In this document: positions 7,314 to 15,140 of the stretch, piece by piece
Position numbering within the stretch: the stretch's first letter is position 1
Layout: every line of letters begins with the position of its first letter
Assembly (NCBI GenBank): GCA_016839165.1
Contig: CP069300.1
Coordinates: 6,272,001 to 6,336,000, forward strand
Length of the DNA stretch: 64,000 nucleotides
Source: Bradyrhizobium sp. PSBB068
Lineage (GTDB): Bacteria; Pseudomonadota; Alphaproteobacteria; Rhizobiales; Xanthobacteraceae
Direction of reading: 5' to 3'
The notes under the pieces: generated by a model
Database searches by the model: none
What the model was told of the DNA's origin: nothing
Seen by the model: only the letters and a program-made list of their open reading frames with translations
Translations under genes and position numbers: made by a program

Positions 7314-9074
7314 TCAAATCTCGCCGATCGCCTCGCGTCGGCGCTGCTCGGATTCTTCAGCGTAGCGCCGCATCGCGTGCGCTTCGGTGAGCAGGCCGAT
7401 CGGACGCCGGTCGCCATCGCCTTCGACCACCGCGAGCGACTCTGCTTCGGCCGCGTCGAACACCGCGATCGCCTCCTGCACGTTCATGCCGGGATGCAGC
7501 ACCACGTCGGCGTAGCGCAGGATGCCGGCGAGCCCCTTGTCGGCCTCGAGATCCGGCGCATGGGCTTCGGCGACCAGCGCGAGCCCGGCATAGCGCCCCT
7601 CGCCGTCGACCGCGACGACCTGGGTCTTCGAGCCGAGCGGGAATTCCTCGCGGAACGCCGCGATCGGCATCGCGGCGTTCACCGTGATCATGTCCTGCCG
7701 CATCATCTTGCCGACCGTGAGATCGCGGATCCAGCCGATATCGGCGGCGCTGCGGATGGTCTCGCCGCGCAGATGCAGCCGCCAGGTCGCGAACGAATAG
7801 CCGAACAGCTCACGCGTGATCGTGGTCGAGATGATGACCGCGACCAGCACCGCCGTGGTCAGCCAGAGATTGCCGGTGGATTCCAGCGCGATGAACGACA
7901 TCGTCAAGGGACCGCCGATCACCGACGCCGACAGCGCGCTCATCCCGATCACCGCATAGGCGTTCGGATCGAGATTGAGCCCCGGCCAGACGATGTCGAC
8001 GCCGGCGGCGAACAGCCGGCCGCCGAGCGCGCCCATGAACAGCGTGGCGAAGAACAGGCCGCCGCGGAAGCCCGAGCCGAGCGAAATGATCGAGGCCACC
8101 GCCTTCAGCACGAACACGCCGGCGATGAAGGCGAGCGGCATCGCCACGATGCCGGCGAAGCGCAGCGCGCCATGGCCCGACGACATCACCTGCGGGGTCA
8201 GCAGCGCCATGGCGCCGACCGCAAGCCCGCCGAGCGCCGGGCGCAGCGGCGGCCAGAGCCGGGTCTTGGCGAGCAGCGCCTCGCACAGCGTCACCCCGCG
8301 CATGATCGCAATTCCGGTCAGCGCCGCGAGCATGCCGAGCAGCGTGGCGATCGCCAGATCCCGCCCGAGCACGTCGCCGACGGTTCCGACGCCGACCCCG
8401 AGCGGCAGCGGCTCGAAGGCATGGGCGACGAAATAGCCGGTCACCGCCGCCACCCCGACCGGGGTCAGGCTCGCCGGGGTGTAGCCGCCGATCACAAGTT
8501 CGAAAGCGTAGAACGCGCCCGCGAGCGGCGCGCTGAAGGCACCGGCGATCGCCGCCGCCGCGCCACAGCCGACCATGATTCGCTGGTCGTTGCGGCGGAG
8601 ATGGAAACCGCGGCCGAGCGAGGCGGCGAGGCCGCTGGAGAGCTGGGTATAGCCGGCCTCGAGCCCTACCGAGCCGCCGACGCCGCTCGACCAGATCGTC
8701 TGCAGCGCCACGATCACGCTGCCGCGGAACGACATCCGCCCGCCATAAAGCGCGTTGGCCTCGATCGGGTCGATCTCGCGGGCCGGCCGGACTCGAAGCA
8801 GCAGCAGGAACGCAATCCCTAGCAGCAGGCCACCGATCGAGGGAACCAGCAGCGCGCGCAGCGGATCGATACTCGGCTGGCTCGACAGCCGGTCGCCATA
8901 GGGCAGATTGAACAATACGGCATGCAGCACGGAGACCAGCATGCCCATGACGGCCACCACGAGGCCGCCTATGGCCCCGATCAGGACCGCCAGCACCACC
9001 AGGCTCGTCTCGTGCGCGCGCACGAACGCGCGCAACCGGCGCGGCGCTTCGAGATAGCTCGACTTGGTGGTCAT
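7314..9074 (-). CDS. ClC-family chloride channel/transporter with C-terminal CBS pair
   Basis: A 586-residue polytopic inner-membrane protein. The membrane domain fills about residues 20-440. The selectivity-region equivalent is GSVGLEAGYTQ (residues 134-144); it keeps the gating glutamate (E139) but lacks the canonical G-K/R-E-G-P wording. SAPLAGAFYAFELV (181-194) matches the helix that carries E202/E203 in the E. coli exchanger; the second glutamate appears to be leucine here. GSGFRGGLFFATLFMGALGG is the late N-helix region. Two CBS motifs follow from about residue 450, with conserved DMITVNAAMP and LHPGMNVQEAIAVF segments. Start ATG at 9074. Transport of chloride or another anion is likely; whether it is proton-coupled is uncertain. 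Confidence 0.9.
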   Translation of the reverse strand: MTTKSSYLEAPRRLRAFVRAHETSLVVLAVLIGAIGGLVVAVMGMLVSVLHAVLFNLPYGDRLSSQPSIDPLRALLVPSIGGLLLGIAFLLLLRVRPAREIDPIEANALYGGRMSFRGSVIVALQTIWSSGVGGSVGLEAGYTQLSSGLAASLGRGFHLRRNDQRIMVGCGAAAAIAGAFSAPLAGAFYAFELVIGGYTPASLTPVGVAAVTGYFVAHAFEPLPLGVGVGTVGDVLGRDLAIATLLGMLAALTGIAIMRGVTLCEALLAKTRLWPPLRPALGGLAVGAMALLTPQVMSSGHGALRFAGIVAMPLAFIAGVFVLKAVASIISLGSGFRGGLFFATLFMGALGGRLFAAGVDIVWPGLNLDPNAYAVIGMSALSASVIGGPLTMSFIALESTGNLWLTTAVLVAVIISTTITRELFGYSFATWRLHLRGETIRSAADIGWIRDLTVGKMMRQDMITVNAAMPIAAFREEFPLGSKTQVVAVDGEGRYAGLALVAEAHAPDLEADKGLAGILRYADVVLHPGMNVQEAIAVFDAAEAESLAVVEGDGDRRPIGLLTEAHAMRRYAEESEQRRREAIGEI

Positions 9075-9264
9075 CGGCAGGGTCCGTCACTGGCCGACAG
9101 GCCTTGCGGCTCCCTTTACGGGCCCCGCGGGCGGGAGGCAATCGGGGCAGGAACATGGCAGGGGATGGCGGATAAGCCGCTCATCGCTCTTCACAATCCC
9201 GTCACGCTGCCTGTAGTATGTGAGTGCATGCTGCTTCGCAGCTAATGGGAGTCAGGAGCGTTAT

Positions 9265-9822
9265 TTGAACGCACATGTCTCACAAGGCGGTTGGCCGGTG
9301 CTGGTCTTGAATGCGGACTTCCGGCCGCTGAGTTACTACCCGCTGTCGCTCTGGTCCTGGCAGGACGCGATCAAGGCGGTGTTCCTCGATCGTGTCAACA
9401 TCGTCGAATATTACGACCGCGCGGTACGAAGTCCTTCCTTCGAAATCCAGTTGCCCAGCGTCGTATCGCTGAAGTCCTTCGTCAAGCCGACCACGCACCC
9501 CGCCTTCACCCGCTTCAATGTCTTCCTGCGCGACCGCTTCTCCTGCCAGTATTGCCTGTCGCCGGACGACCTCACCTTCGATCACATCATTCCGCGCAGC
9601 AAGGGTGGCCAGACCACCTGGGAGAACGTCGTCGCCGCCTGCTCGCCCTGCAATCTGCGCAAGGGCAATCTGACGCCGCAGCAGGCCAAGATGTTTCCGA
9701 AGCAGACGCCCTACGCGCCCACCGTGCATCAGCTCCATCGCAACGGCCGGCTGTTCCCGCCGAACTATCTGCACGAAAGCTGGCTCGATTATCTCTACTG
9801 GGATACTGAGCTTGATCCATAG
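9265..9822 (+). CDS. HNH endonuclease family protein
   Basis: A 185-residue protein with an HNH domain: zinc ligand pairs C94-x2-C97 and C126-x2-C129, and the catalytic core DHIIPRSKGG (D106-H107) with N121 and N130. The nearly invariant WP-V-LNADFRPLSYYPLSLW opening is typical of a conserved alphaproteobacterial HNH protein. I chose the TTG at 9265 (MNAHVSQGG): AGGAG lies at the right distance and the homologue N-terminus I remember starts here. The upstream GTG at 9220 would add unconserved residues. The role in the cell is unknown; it is chromosomal and widespread, not obviously part of a restriction system. It is convergent with the next gene, 19 bases away. Confidence 0.9.
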   Translation: MNAHVSQGGWPVLVLNADFRPLSYYPLSLWSWQDAIKAVFLDRVNIVEYYDRAVRSPSFEIQLPSVVSLKSFVKPTTHPAFTRFNVFLRDRFSCQYCLSPDDLTFDHIIPRSKGGQTTWENVVAACSPCNLRKGNLTPQQAKMFPKQTPYAPTVHQLHRNGRLFPPNYLHESWLDYLYWDTELDP

Positions 9823-9841
9823 GCGGCGGACGTTTACCCAG

Positions 9842-10468
9842 CTATGCCGGCGCCGGATTGATCCAGTTGCCGTTCTGATAGAGCACCGTCACCGAACCGG
9901 CCTGGGTCAGGTCTGCCACGGTCGGATTCGAAACGGCGTTGAACAGCATCACGCCGGGCCTAAAGTCTTGTTGAAACCAGATCTGCACCTTGTCGAGCGG
10001 ACGCAGCGAGGCCGATCCGCGAACGATGGATCTCGGCGCAACATAGATCGGCGTGACGCGCACCACGCGGTCCGGTCCGACTGACGCACCACTCAGCGAA
10101 GGGTGAATCGGTCCGTAATCGTTGATGAGCGTGATCTGTTCGGGCGGTCCGCCCGAACTCGCAGGCCCGAGCACCCCCACGGCATCGAGGGTTGCCTGCT
10201 GGCCGAGCGCGATGTCTACGGCATTGGTTCGGCTCTCAATGCGCGCGACGCCATCGATGATGTCGGTCCCGAACAGCTGAAATTGCTCCGACCAGGCGAA
10301 AGTGTTGCTGGCGAGATAATCGGGGAACGATTGCCAGGTCACGCTGTAGCTATACTCGACGCATCGCGCAAAGCACAGCGTGTAACCGTTGTCCTTGAGA
10401 ATCTGCAGATCGCCCGGGGCGATCTGCACGGTCACCGATTTGGTCATCGACGGGTCTTCGGACGTCAT
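9842..10468 (-). CDS. Unknown protein, member C of the MTKSV paralogue family
   Basis: A 208-residue protein of a family I cannot name. Features shared with the genes at 11236 and 12389: an MTKSV start (residue 8 here), LCFAR near residue 37, TWQSF, an F-W then QLFGT segment, an Asp-x-x-Gly segment, INDYGPIHPSLSG, a GP-x-V then TPIYVAP segment, and a LDKVQIWFQQD segment near the C-terminus. No signal peptide or membrane helix is visible; alternating polar and hydrophobic stretches suggest beta structure. Its ATG at 10468 overlaps the stop of the upstream XRE regulator (ATGA), so the longer start and translational coupling are likely. The function is unknown. Confidence 0.82.
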   Translation of the reverse strand: MTSEDPSMTKSVTVQIAPGDLQILKDNGYTLCFARCVEYSYSVTWQSFPDYLASNTFAWSEQFQLFGTDIIDGVARIESRTNAVDIALGQQATLDAVGVLGPASSGGPPEQITLINDYGPIHPSLSGASVGPDRVVRVTPIYVAPRSIVRGSASLRPLDKVQIWFQQDFRPGVMLFNAVSNPTVADLTQAGSVTVLYQNGNWINPAPA

Positions 10469-10980
10469 CGCGCGATCTCCTCCAATGCCTCCACCAGCCG
10501 CGCCACGCGTGCCGGCGTGAAAAATTCGGGCAGCCGCAGGACCCTGCCGTTGCGCAGCGCCACCTCGATGATCCCATGGCTGCCCGCATTGACGCCGCTC
10601 TCCTGTCCGGCGGTCGCCGCTCCGTCGGTTTCGCACAGGTTATCGGTGACAAAAATCTCCGGCAACGTTGCCGTGAATTGCCGCAGCGCCTCGCGCGCCC
10701 TCGTCTGGATCGCCGGTTCGGGTCGCTTGTCATGCCGGTCCTCGATATCAGGCTTGCCGCGGCCCAACATCAACCAGTCCAGCGAGATATCGAGAAATTC
10801 GCAGAGCGCCACCGCGTGCTCGAATGACAGCGATCCGCTCTTCAGCCATCGCGATACCGCACTCGGTTTGACGCCAAGCGCCTCCGCGAGCGCCGTCTGC
10901 TTATTCCATCCCCGCAGAAGCATTGCTTCCGCCAGCCGACTTCCACGCGCGAGCGTGGATGTTCGGTTGTTGCCCCGCAT
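10465..10980 (-). CDS. XRE-family (Cro/C1-type) helix-turn-helix regulator
   Basis: A 171-residue protein. The HTH domain spans about residues 14-75, with recognition helix KPSAVSRWLKSG and a CEFLDISLDWLMLGRG tail typical of phage repressor-like folds. A middle linker follows. The last 35 residues (IIEVALRNGRVLRLPEFF, then ARVARLVEALEEIAR) resemble the small C-terminal module found in IS66 OrfA-type proteins. I infer only similarity, not transposition. It overlaps the start of the paralogue at 9842-10468 by four bases, so the two are made together. It probably represses or activates its own operon or the neighbouring paralogues. Confidence 0.85.
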   Translation of the reverse strand: MRGNNRTSTLARGSRLAEAMLLRGWNKQTALAEALGVKPSAVSRWLKSGSLSFEHAVALCEFLDISLDWLMLGRGKPDIEDRHDKRPEPAIQTRAREALRQFTATLPEIFVTDNLCETDGAATAGQESGVNAGSHGIIEVALRNGRVLRLPEFFTPARVARLVEALEEIAR

Positions 10981-11180
10981 GTGATCGGCTCACTCTTGAC
11001 GGCGGGATCCTGCCGGCCCGCTTCCTCTGTCGCGGTTGGACCGCCGGCTCCCCAACGCTCCGTAACGCCGGCGCCGGCTGGTCCAGGCCGGCGTCGACGC
11101 AATGCTGACAACGAACGAGGCCGACGTCCCGGCGTGAAGTTATAGCGAGGTCGCCATGTCCGGGACAGCCGGCACGCTTG

Positions 11181-11205
11181 CCTCGCGCGTCAAACTGGCG
11201 CGAGG
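11181..11205. terminator. Candidate hairpin downstream of paralogue B
   Basis: CCTCGCGC and GCGCGAGG form eight-base-pair arms around a nine-base loop. It lies 31 bases after the stop of the minus-strand gene 11236-12153 and before the XRE regulator, so it could end that transcript. It has no T run. The remainder of 10981-11235 shows no convincing gene. Confidence 0.35.
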
Positions 11206-11235
11206 AGGCGCGCGCGGGGACGTCGGTGCGCCGGT

Positions 11236-12153
11236 TCAGGCCGGCACTTTGGTGCTGATCGAGCTGAACGTGCAACCACTGGCAGCCAGCGCTCGGATCA
11301 CGAACTCGACCAGGGTGTCGGTCGTCGTGGGATCACTCGCCAACAACGCCAGGTGCTGACGATCGACGGCGTTGAGTCCCCGCGTCTCACTGTAGGTGAT
11401 CGTGAAGCTGCTTGCGCTGGGATTCACCTTGACCGCGAACTTCTGGTAGACGCCGGTCAGATAGGTGCCGATCTTGGTCGCCAACAAGCCGGCGACCACG
11501 GTCCCGACCACAGCCACCGTGACCAGCAGGTACGTCTTGGGATCGCCGGATTCCAGGGCCGACGGGGTGGACCAGCTGCCGTCATAAAGCCGTGTCGCTG
11601 AATCCACTTCCGTCAGGTCGATCTCGATGGCCTTGCTGACATCCTTGCTGATCATGGTGCTCGTGGTCAGATCCTGCGCGAACCAGACCTGGAGCATTTC
11701 GACCGGCGTCAGAGCGTCCGCGCCGGTTTCGATTGCATCGGGCGCCACGTAGATCGGCGTCGTCCGCTGAATGCCGTCGGGGCCGGTCGACACGGAATTC
11801 AATCCGGGGTGGATGAGACCATAATTGTTGACGAAGGTGACGGCGTCGGCAGAACCGCCGGTCACGGCGTCGCTGAGATTGCCGGCCGCGTCCATGGTGA
11901 CTTGCTGGTTGAGTGTCGCGGTCACGACGTTGGTCGATACCTGGACCTGCACCGAGGTCTGGAAAGTATTGGTGCCGAACACCTGATAGACGGGAGTCCA
12001 GCTGAAGGTATTGGTATCGAGATATTCGTCGAAGGACTGCCACACCACGTCGTAGACGTCCTTCACCTTCTTGGCGAAACAAAGCTTGTAGTGGTTGCCC
12101 TTGAGAGTTTCGAGCGCCTCTTTTGTAATCTGAATTTGGACTGACTTGGTCAT
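11236..12153 (-). CDS. Unknown protein, MTKSV family member B with added membrane segment
   Basis: A 305-residue protein. Residues 1-200 are the family core shared with the 9842 and 12389 genes (MTKSVQIQITKEALETLK, KLCFAKKV, VVWQSFDEYL, VYQVFGTNTFQTS, VNNYGLIHPGL, TPIYVAPDAIE, MLQVWFAQDL). After this comes a unique extension: a hydrophobic helix at about 209-231 (YLLVTVAVVGTVVAGLLAT) and about 75 further residues. No N-terminal signal is seen, so the core would be cytoplasmic or exported by an unusual route, with the tail anchored in the membrane. Start ATG at 12153, which aligns exactly with the family start. The upstream region is duplicated in front of the next paralogue. The function is unknown. 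Confidence 0.85.
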   Translation of the reverse strand: MTKSVQIQITKEALETLKGNHYKLCFAKKVKDVYDVVWQSFDEYLDTNTFSWTPVYQVFGTNTFQTSVQVQVSTNVVTATLNQQVTMDAAGNLSDAVTGGSADAVTFVNNYGLIHPGLNSVSTGPDGIQRTTPIYVAPDAIETGADALTPVEMLQVWFAQDLTTSTMISKDVSKAIEIDLTEVDSATRLYDGSWSTPSALESGDPKTYLLVTVAVVGTVVAGLLATKIGTYLTGVYQKFAVKVNPSASSFTITYSETRGLNAVDRQHLALLASDPTTTDTLVEFVIRALAASGCTFSSISTKVPA

Positions 12154-12330
12154 TGCCTAATCCCTTGCATAACCGGCGGCCTCGGCCGGCTGAACGACGG
12201 GGCGCCGGACATCGCCGAACAGCGATCCCTGCAGAGGATCAAGAGCACCATGCTCCTTGTCCGGCCCCGCGGCCGAAAACTGGCATGGTGCGCTTCTTCA
12301 GGCTCTCTCGACCGGTTGCACGCAGCGCAA
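12154..12330 (-). repeat. Duplicated upstream region, copy 1 (before paralogue B)
   Basis: This block is clearly related to 12983-13160, about 830 bases away. Twenty-eight bases are identical (12243-12270 and 13074-13101), and matching stretches continue out to GTTGC and GCGCAA at the far end. Inside the identical part, GAGCA-CCA-TGCTC is a small palindrome about 90 bases upstream of the start codon, a plausible operator. The segment 12331-12388 is strongly AT-rich, unlike the neighbourhood, and may hold a promoter. Confidence 0.75.
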
Positions 12331-12388
12331 TTTTAACTTTTGTTTTTGCAATTTCAGCAACCTTAAATTGATCAAATTGAGATTGAGA

Positions 12389-12982
12389 TCATAACCAGTT
12401 GCCATTCTGGTAGCGACGGGCCGCCGAATTCACCGTCGTCAGGTCGATCTCGACCGCGTTGAGAACGTGGTCATCGATGATCGTGCCTGTCGCCAGGTTC
12501 TGCGCGAACCAGACCTGCACCTTCTCGATCGGCGCGAACATGACGGTGCCGACCGGAACGGACTGCGGATAGAGATAAATCGGTGTGATGACTTGATTGC
12601 CGCCGGGACCGATCGAACCGGACTGTAGTCCGGGATGGATGGGGCCGTCCTGGTTAACGAAAGTGATGCTATGGGAGTCCGCGCCGGGCTCGGCCGGTCC
12701 AATATGCCCGGCCTGATCCATGATCACGCGTTCGCCAAGCGAGGCCGCCACGAGATTGGTGTCCACCACGACCCGGGCTGAGGTCTGGAAGTGGGTGCTG
12801 CCGAACACCTGATAGACCGGGGTCATCCAACTGAAGCTATTGATGGCGACGAAGTCGCCATGTGACTGCCATACGACGTTGTAGATGCCGTTCACCTTCT
12901 TGGCGAGACATAGCCTGTATCGGTTGGTCTTGAGGTAAGCGACATCGGCGATCCCGGTCTCAATCTGCACTGACTTGGTCAT
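12389..12982 (-). CDS. Unknown protein, MTKSV family member A
   Basis: A 197-residue protein consisting of the family core only. Conserved segments in order: MTKSVQIETG (1-10), YRLCLAKKVNGIYNVVWQS (22-40), FSWMTPVYQVFGSTHFQTS, an Asp-x-x-Gly segment, FVNQDGPIHPGLQSGSIGPGG, TPIYLYPQSV, IEKVQVWFAQNLATGT and VEIDLTTVNSAARRYQNGNW. It is closest to the core of the 11236 gene, and the two start codons are 829 bases apart in a tandem duplication. No signal peptide, membrane helix or catalytic motif is apparent. The function is unknown. Confidence 0.85.
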   Translation of the reverse strand: MTKSVQIETGIADVAYLKTNRYRLCLAKKVNGIYNVVWQSHGDFVAINSFSWMTPVYQVFGSTHFQTSARVVVDTNLVAASLGERVIMDQAGHIGPAEPGADSHSITFVNQDGPIHPGLQSGSIGPGGNQVITPIYLYPQSVPVGTVMFAPIEKVQVWFAQNLATGTIIDDHVLNAVEIDLTTVNSAARRYQNGNWL

Positions 12983-13160
12983 GGCCTGCCCCCTTGGAAT
13001 GTCCGGCAGTCTCTGCCGACTAAATCACGGGGCACCGGACACCCGCCGAACGGCGATCGCCGCGGCGGATCAGGAGCACCATGCTCCTTGTCCGGCCCCG
13101 CAGCCGAAACTGGCACGGCTCTCCGTCTTGAGCTCTCCGATCTGGTTGCGTGCGGCGCAA
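12983..13160 (-). repeat. Duplicated upstream region, copy 2 (before paralogue A)
   Basis: Second copy of the block at 12154-12330. It again holds the GAGCA-CCA-TGCTC palindrome, 92 bases upstream of the start codon at 12982. Conservation of non-coding sequence alongside the genes shows that the duplication unit included gene plus control region. The rest of the gap up to 13490 has one weak small frame (see 13163) and nothing else I can support. Confidence 0.75.
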
Positions 13161-13162
13161 CT

Positions 13163-13309
13163 ATGAAGAAAACAATCTTTGATTGGTTTCGACCTCGCTC
13201 CGAAGCACGCCGGCGCCTGCGCGAAGATCGCCTCCTGCGCGTCGCTGCCGCCGATCGAAGCCTTGCCGACGGCGGCGACCGCGTTAACGAATTAACCTCC
13301 ACAAGCTGA
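13163..13309 (+). CDS. Possible 48-residue basic small protein
   Basis: An ATG-initiated frame encodes MKKTIFDWFRPRSEARRR and continues as an Arg/Asp/Ala-rich tail to a TGA. The beginning looks protein-like (basic amphipathic helix). There is no clear ribosome binding site and the frame lies next to the duplicated control region. I list it because it would otherwise be missed; it may be a chance frame. Confidence 0.25.
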   Translation: MKKTIFDWFRPRSEARRRLREDRLLRVAAADRSLADGGDRVNELTSTS

Positions 13310-13490
13310 ACTTGTTGACGGCTCACGCGTCTCGCTGGAGAGTCGCGGCAAGGACGCACGCCTGCGCGGAGCAGTTCTGAAATTGTCATGCTCGCGTGAT
13401 GTCGACCGGCTCGAGGTTGTCGGCTGTCATTTGATCCTGTCGTCCGACGGTGCTGTCGCAATTGGGCGGCAGCAGACGAAATGGCGAATC

Positions 13491-14699
13491 ATGCTTAGCG
13501 CAACGTCCGATACAGCGGTCCGGCTCATCCACCCGCACGACGGTCTGTCGATCTCGCCGGATCACCCGAGTCAACAGCCCGAACCGATCGCCCAGGCCAA
13601 CGCACAGACGTCACGCAAGGGCGCCGCCAGGCCGATGACCACGGCTGACGTTCCTGCGGTCGCCGGCCTCTTCCTCAAGGTCTTCAGGGGCACCGACAAG
13701 CCGGCAAGTACCGATCTCAAGGGCTATTTGCACGCGCTGACCCTCGGGTCGCCGTCCTACAGCGAGGCTGCGGGCACCCAGATCTATCAGCAGCAGGACG
13801 GCCTGATCTCGAGCGCGCTGCTCTCCGTCCCGATGCGCTTCATGGCCTGCGGCAATGTGATCCCGGGGCGGCTGCTCGGCGTCTTCATGACGAACAGGGA
13901 CTCCGCCGGGGCGGCCCAGCTCAATCTTGGCCTGCGACCGAAAAAGGCGAGTCTTTCGTTCTGTGACAGTGCATCGCCGACCAGCGCCAGATCCCTGATG
14001 GCCATCGGCGGAAAGACCATTCCGATGCAGAACCTGGAGTGGGTGCGCACCTTCCGTCCGTTGGGCGCACTGCTCGGACGTCTTTCGCCGCGCTTGTTGC
14101 GCCGGATCGATCCCGGCCTGGCAACGCTCGCGCGTCCCGTCGACGCTTTCCTGGGCCGCCTGCGCGGCGGCGACCTCGAGAGCCCCGCCGGCCTGAAGGT
14201 GCAGGAGATGTCCATCCCGGACTTCCTCGCCCACGCGCCCCGCCTCATTGCCCACTACGCTGTCCGGCCGCTCTGGTCGGAGGACGAGCTCGGCTGGCTC
14301 GTCGGCCTCGCGGCGCAGAACACCAGGCTCGGCGCATTCACGATCCGCGCGATCGTAGACCATACCAGCGCGACGATCGGCTGCTTTGTCTACTACGCGT
14401 CTCCGGGGCGGACCGCGCATGTCCTCAACATCCTGTCGCTTCCCGGTCGGGAGGTTGGCGTGCTCGGTGCGATGTTCCGCCACCTCGAGGACACCGGCCA
14501 CCTCGAAGCCCGCGGCCGCGCACAACCGGCTCTGATGGCAGGGCTCGGGCTGCAGCGCTGGCTCGTGTTCCGGCACCGCGCCTTCGCCATGGCGTTGACG
14601 CGTGTTCCGGAAGTGAACGACGCCATCGTGCGCGGCGATATCTATGTCGGCGGCCTCGCGGGCGAGGACTGGAGCCGGCTGATGTGCGACTTCGGCTGA
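13491..14699 (+). CDS. GNAT-like acyltransferase of unknown substrate
   Basis: A 402-residue protein. After an unstructured head of about 45 residues, RPMTTADVPAVAGLFLKVF begins a GNAT-type fold with an aromatic-poor acceptor domain; ALLSVPMRFMACGNVIPGRL and GVFMTNRDSAGAA fit the central strands. The C-terminal half (TIGCFVYYASPGRTAHVLNI, then LPGREVGVLGAMFRHLE) resembles a second GNAT-like repeat. Similar proteins often sit near polysaccharide genes, but nothing here proves that. I chose the ATG at 13491 (MLSATSDTAV); longer starts reach back into unlikely sequence. It is divergent from the MTKSV genes, so a functional link is possible but unproven. Confidence 0.65.
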   Translation: MLSATSDTAVRLIHPHDGLSISPDHPSQQPEPIAQANAQTSRKGAARPMTTADVPAVAGLFLKVFRGTDKPASTDLKGYLHALTLGSPSYSEAAGTQIYQQQDGLISSALLSVPMRFMACGNVIPGRLLGVFMTNRDSAGAAQLNLGLRPKKASLSFCDSASPTSARSLMAIGGKTIPMQNLEWVRTFRPLGALLGRLSPRLLRRIDPGLATLARPVDAFLGRLRGGDLESPAGLKVQEMSIPDFLAHAPRLIAHYAVRPLWSEDELGWLVGLAAQNTRLGAFTIRAIVDHTSATIGCFVYYASPGRTAHVLNILSLPGREVGVLGAMFRHLEDTGHLEARGRAQPALMAGLGLQRWLVFRHRAFAMALTRVPEVNDAIVRGDIYVGGLAGEDWSRLMCDFG

Positions 14700-14706
14700 G
14701 ACCGGA

Positions 14707-14919
14707 CTAAGCCGACTGCTTCGTCGGCGCCGCGTCACCTTCTTCGCGTCCGGGTACGCTGACATGGACTTCATGTCCCAGCCTGATCGCCGGCGACGCG
14801 GCGGCGGCCGCCGACTCGAATGCGGCTTCCTTGGTGGCGTATCCGGCGTTGAGCTTGCCGTCGTGCAGGACGCCCCATTCTTCGCCGGCTGAAATCACCG
14901 CGTATTGAGCCAATCCCAT
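14707..14919 (-). CDS. Small conserved hypothetical protein (DUF2188-like)
   Basis: A 70-residue soluble protein starting MGLAQYAVISAGEEWGVLHD. AAGGAGAA lies at the right distance upstream of the ATG at 14919, which decides this start over the longer frame. The alternation of strand and helix (WGVLHDGKLNAGYATKEAAF) resembles DUF2188-type small proteins. Its role is unknown. It ends seven bases from the convergent GNAT-like gene. Confidence 0.75.
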   Translation of the reverse strand: MGLAQYAVISAGEEWGVLHDGKLNAGYATKEAAFESAAAAASPAIRLGHEVHVSVPGREEGDAAPTKQSA

Positions 14920-15112
14920 CGTGTTCTCCTTACGCAAATGGCGCTGCGGCCGCCTCATTGCGCCGATGTCTCGCGCGGACGATCGCACCACGCGCCAACG
15001 GCGCGTTTGGAACGAGGTTCCTGAGCGCAACCGGCCCGGCTCCATCCTGGAACGAGGCTGCGGGGCCGCTTGCGATCGCTTTTGCGTGATCGCCGGGATA
15101 TATGATTGCAGC

Positions 15113-15134
15113 CTAATAGTTTGTATCCTATCTA
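15113..15134. promoter_or_regulatory. Imperfect palindrome, candidate MarR operator
   Basis: CTAATAG and CTATCTA face each other across eight bases, immediately before the MarR start codon at 15141. The AT-rich palindrome and its position are what is expected for an autoregulated MarR operator. No Shine-Dalgarno sequence fits between it and the ATG, so the transcript may be nearly leaderless. Confidence 0.4.
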
Positions 15135-15140
15135 ATTTGC

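Noticed and set aside
10981..11235. Several short frames between the XRE regulator and paralogue B
   Set aside because: Arg-rich, no ribosome binding sites, overlapping in many frames; nothing protein-like.
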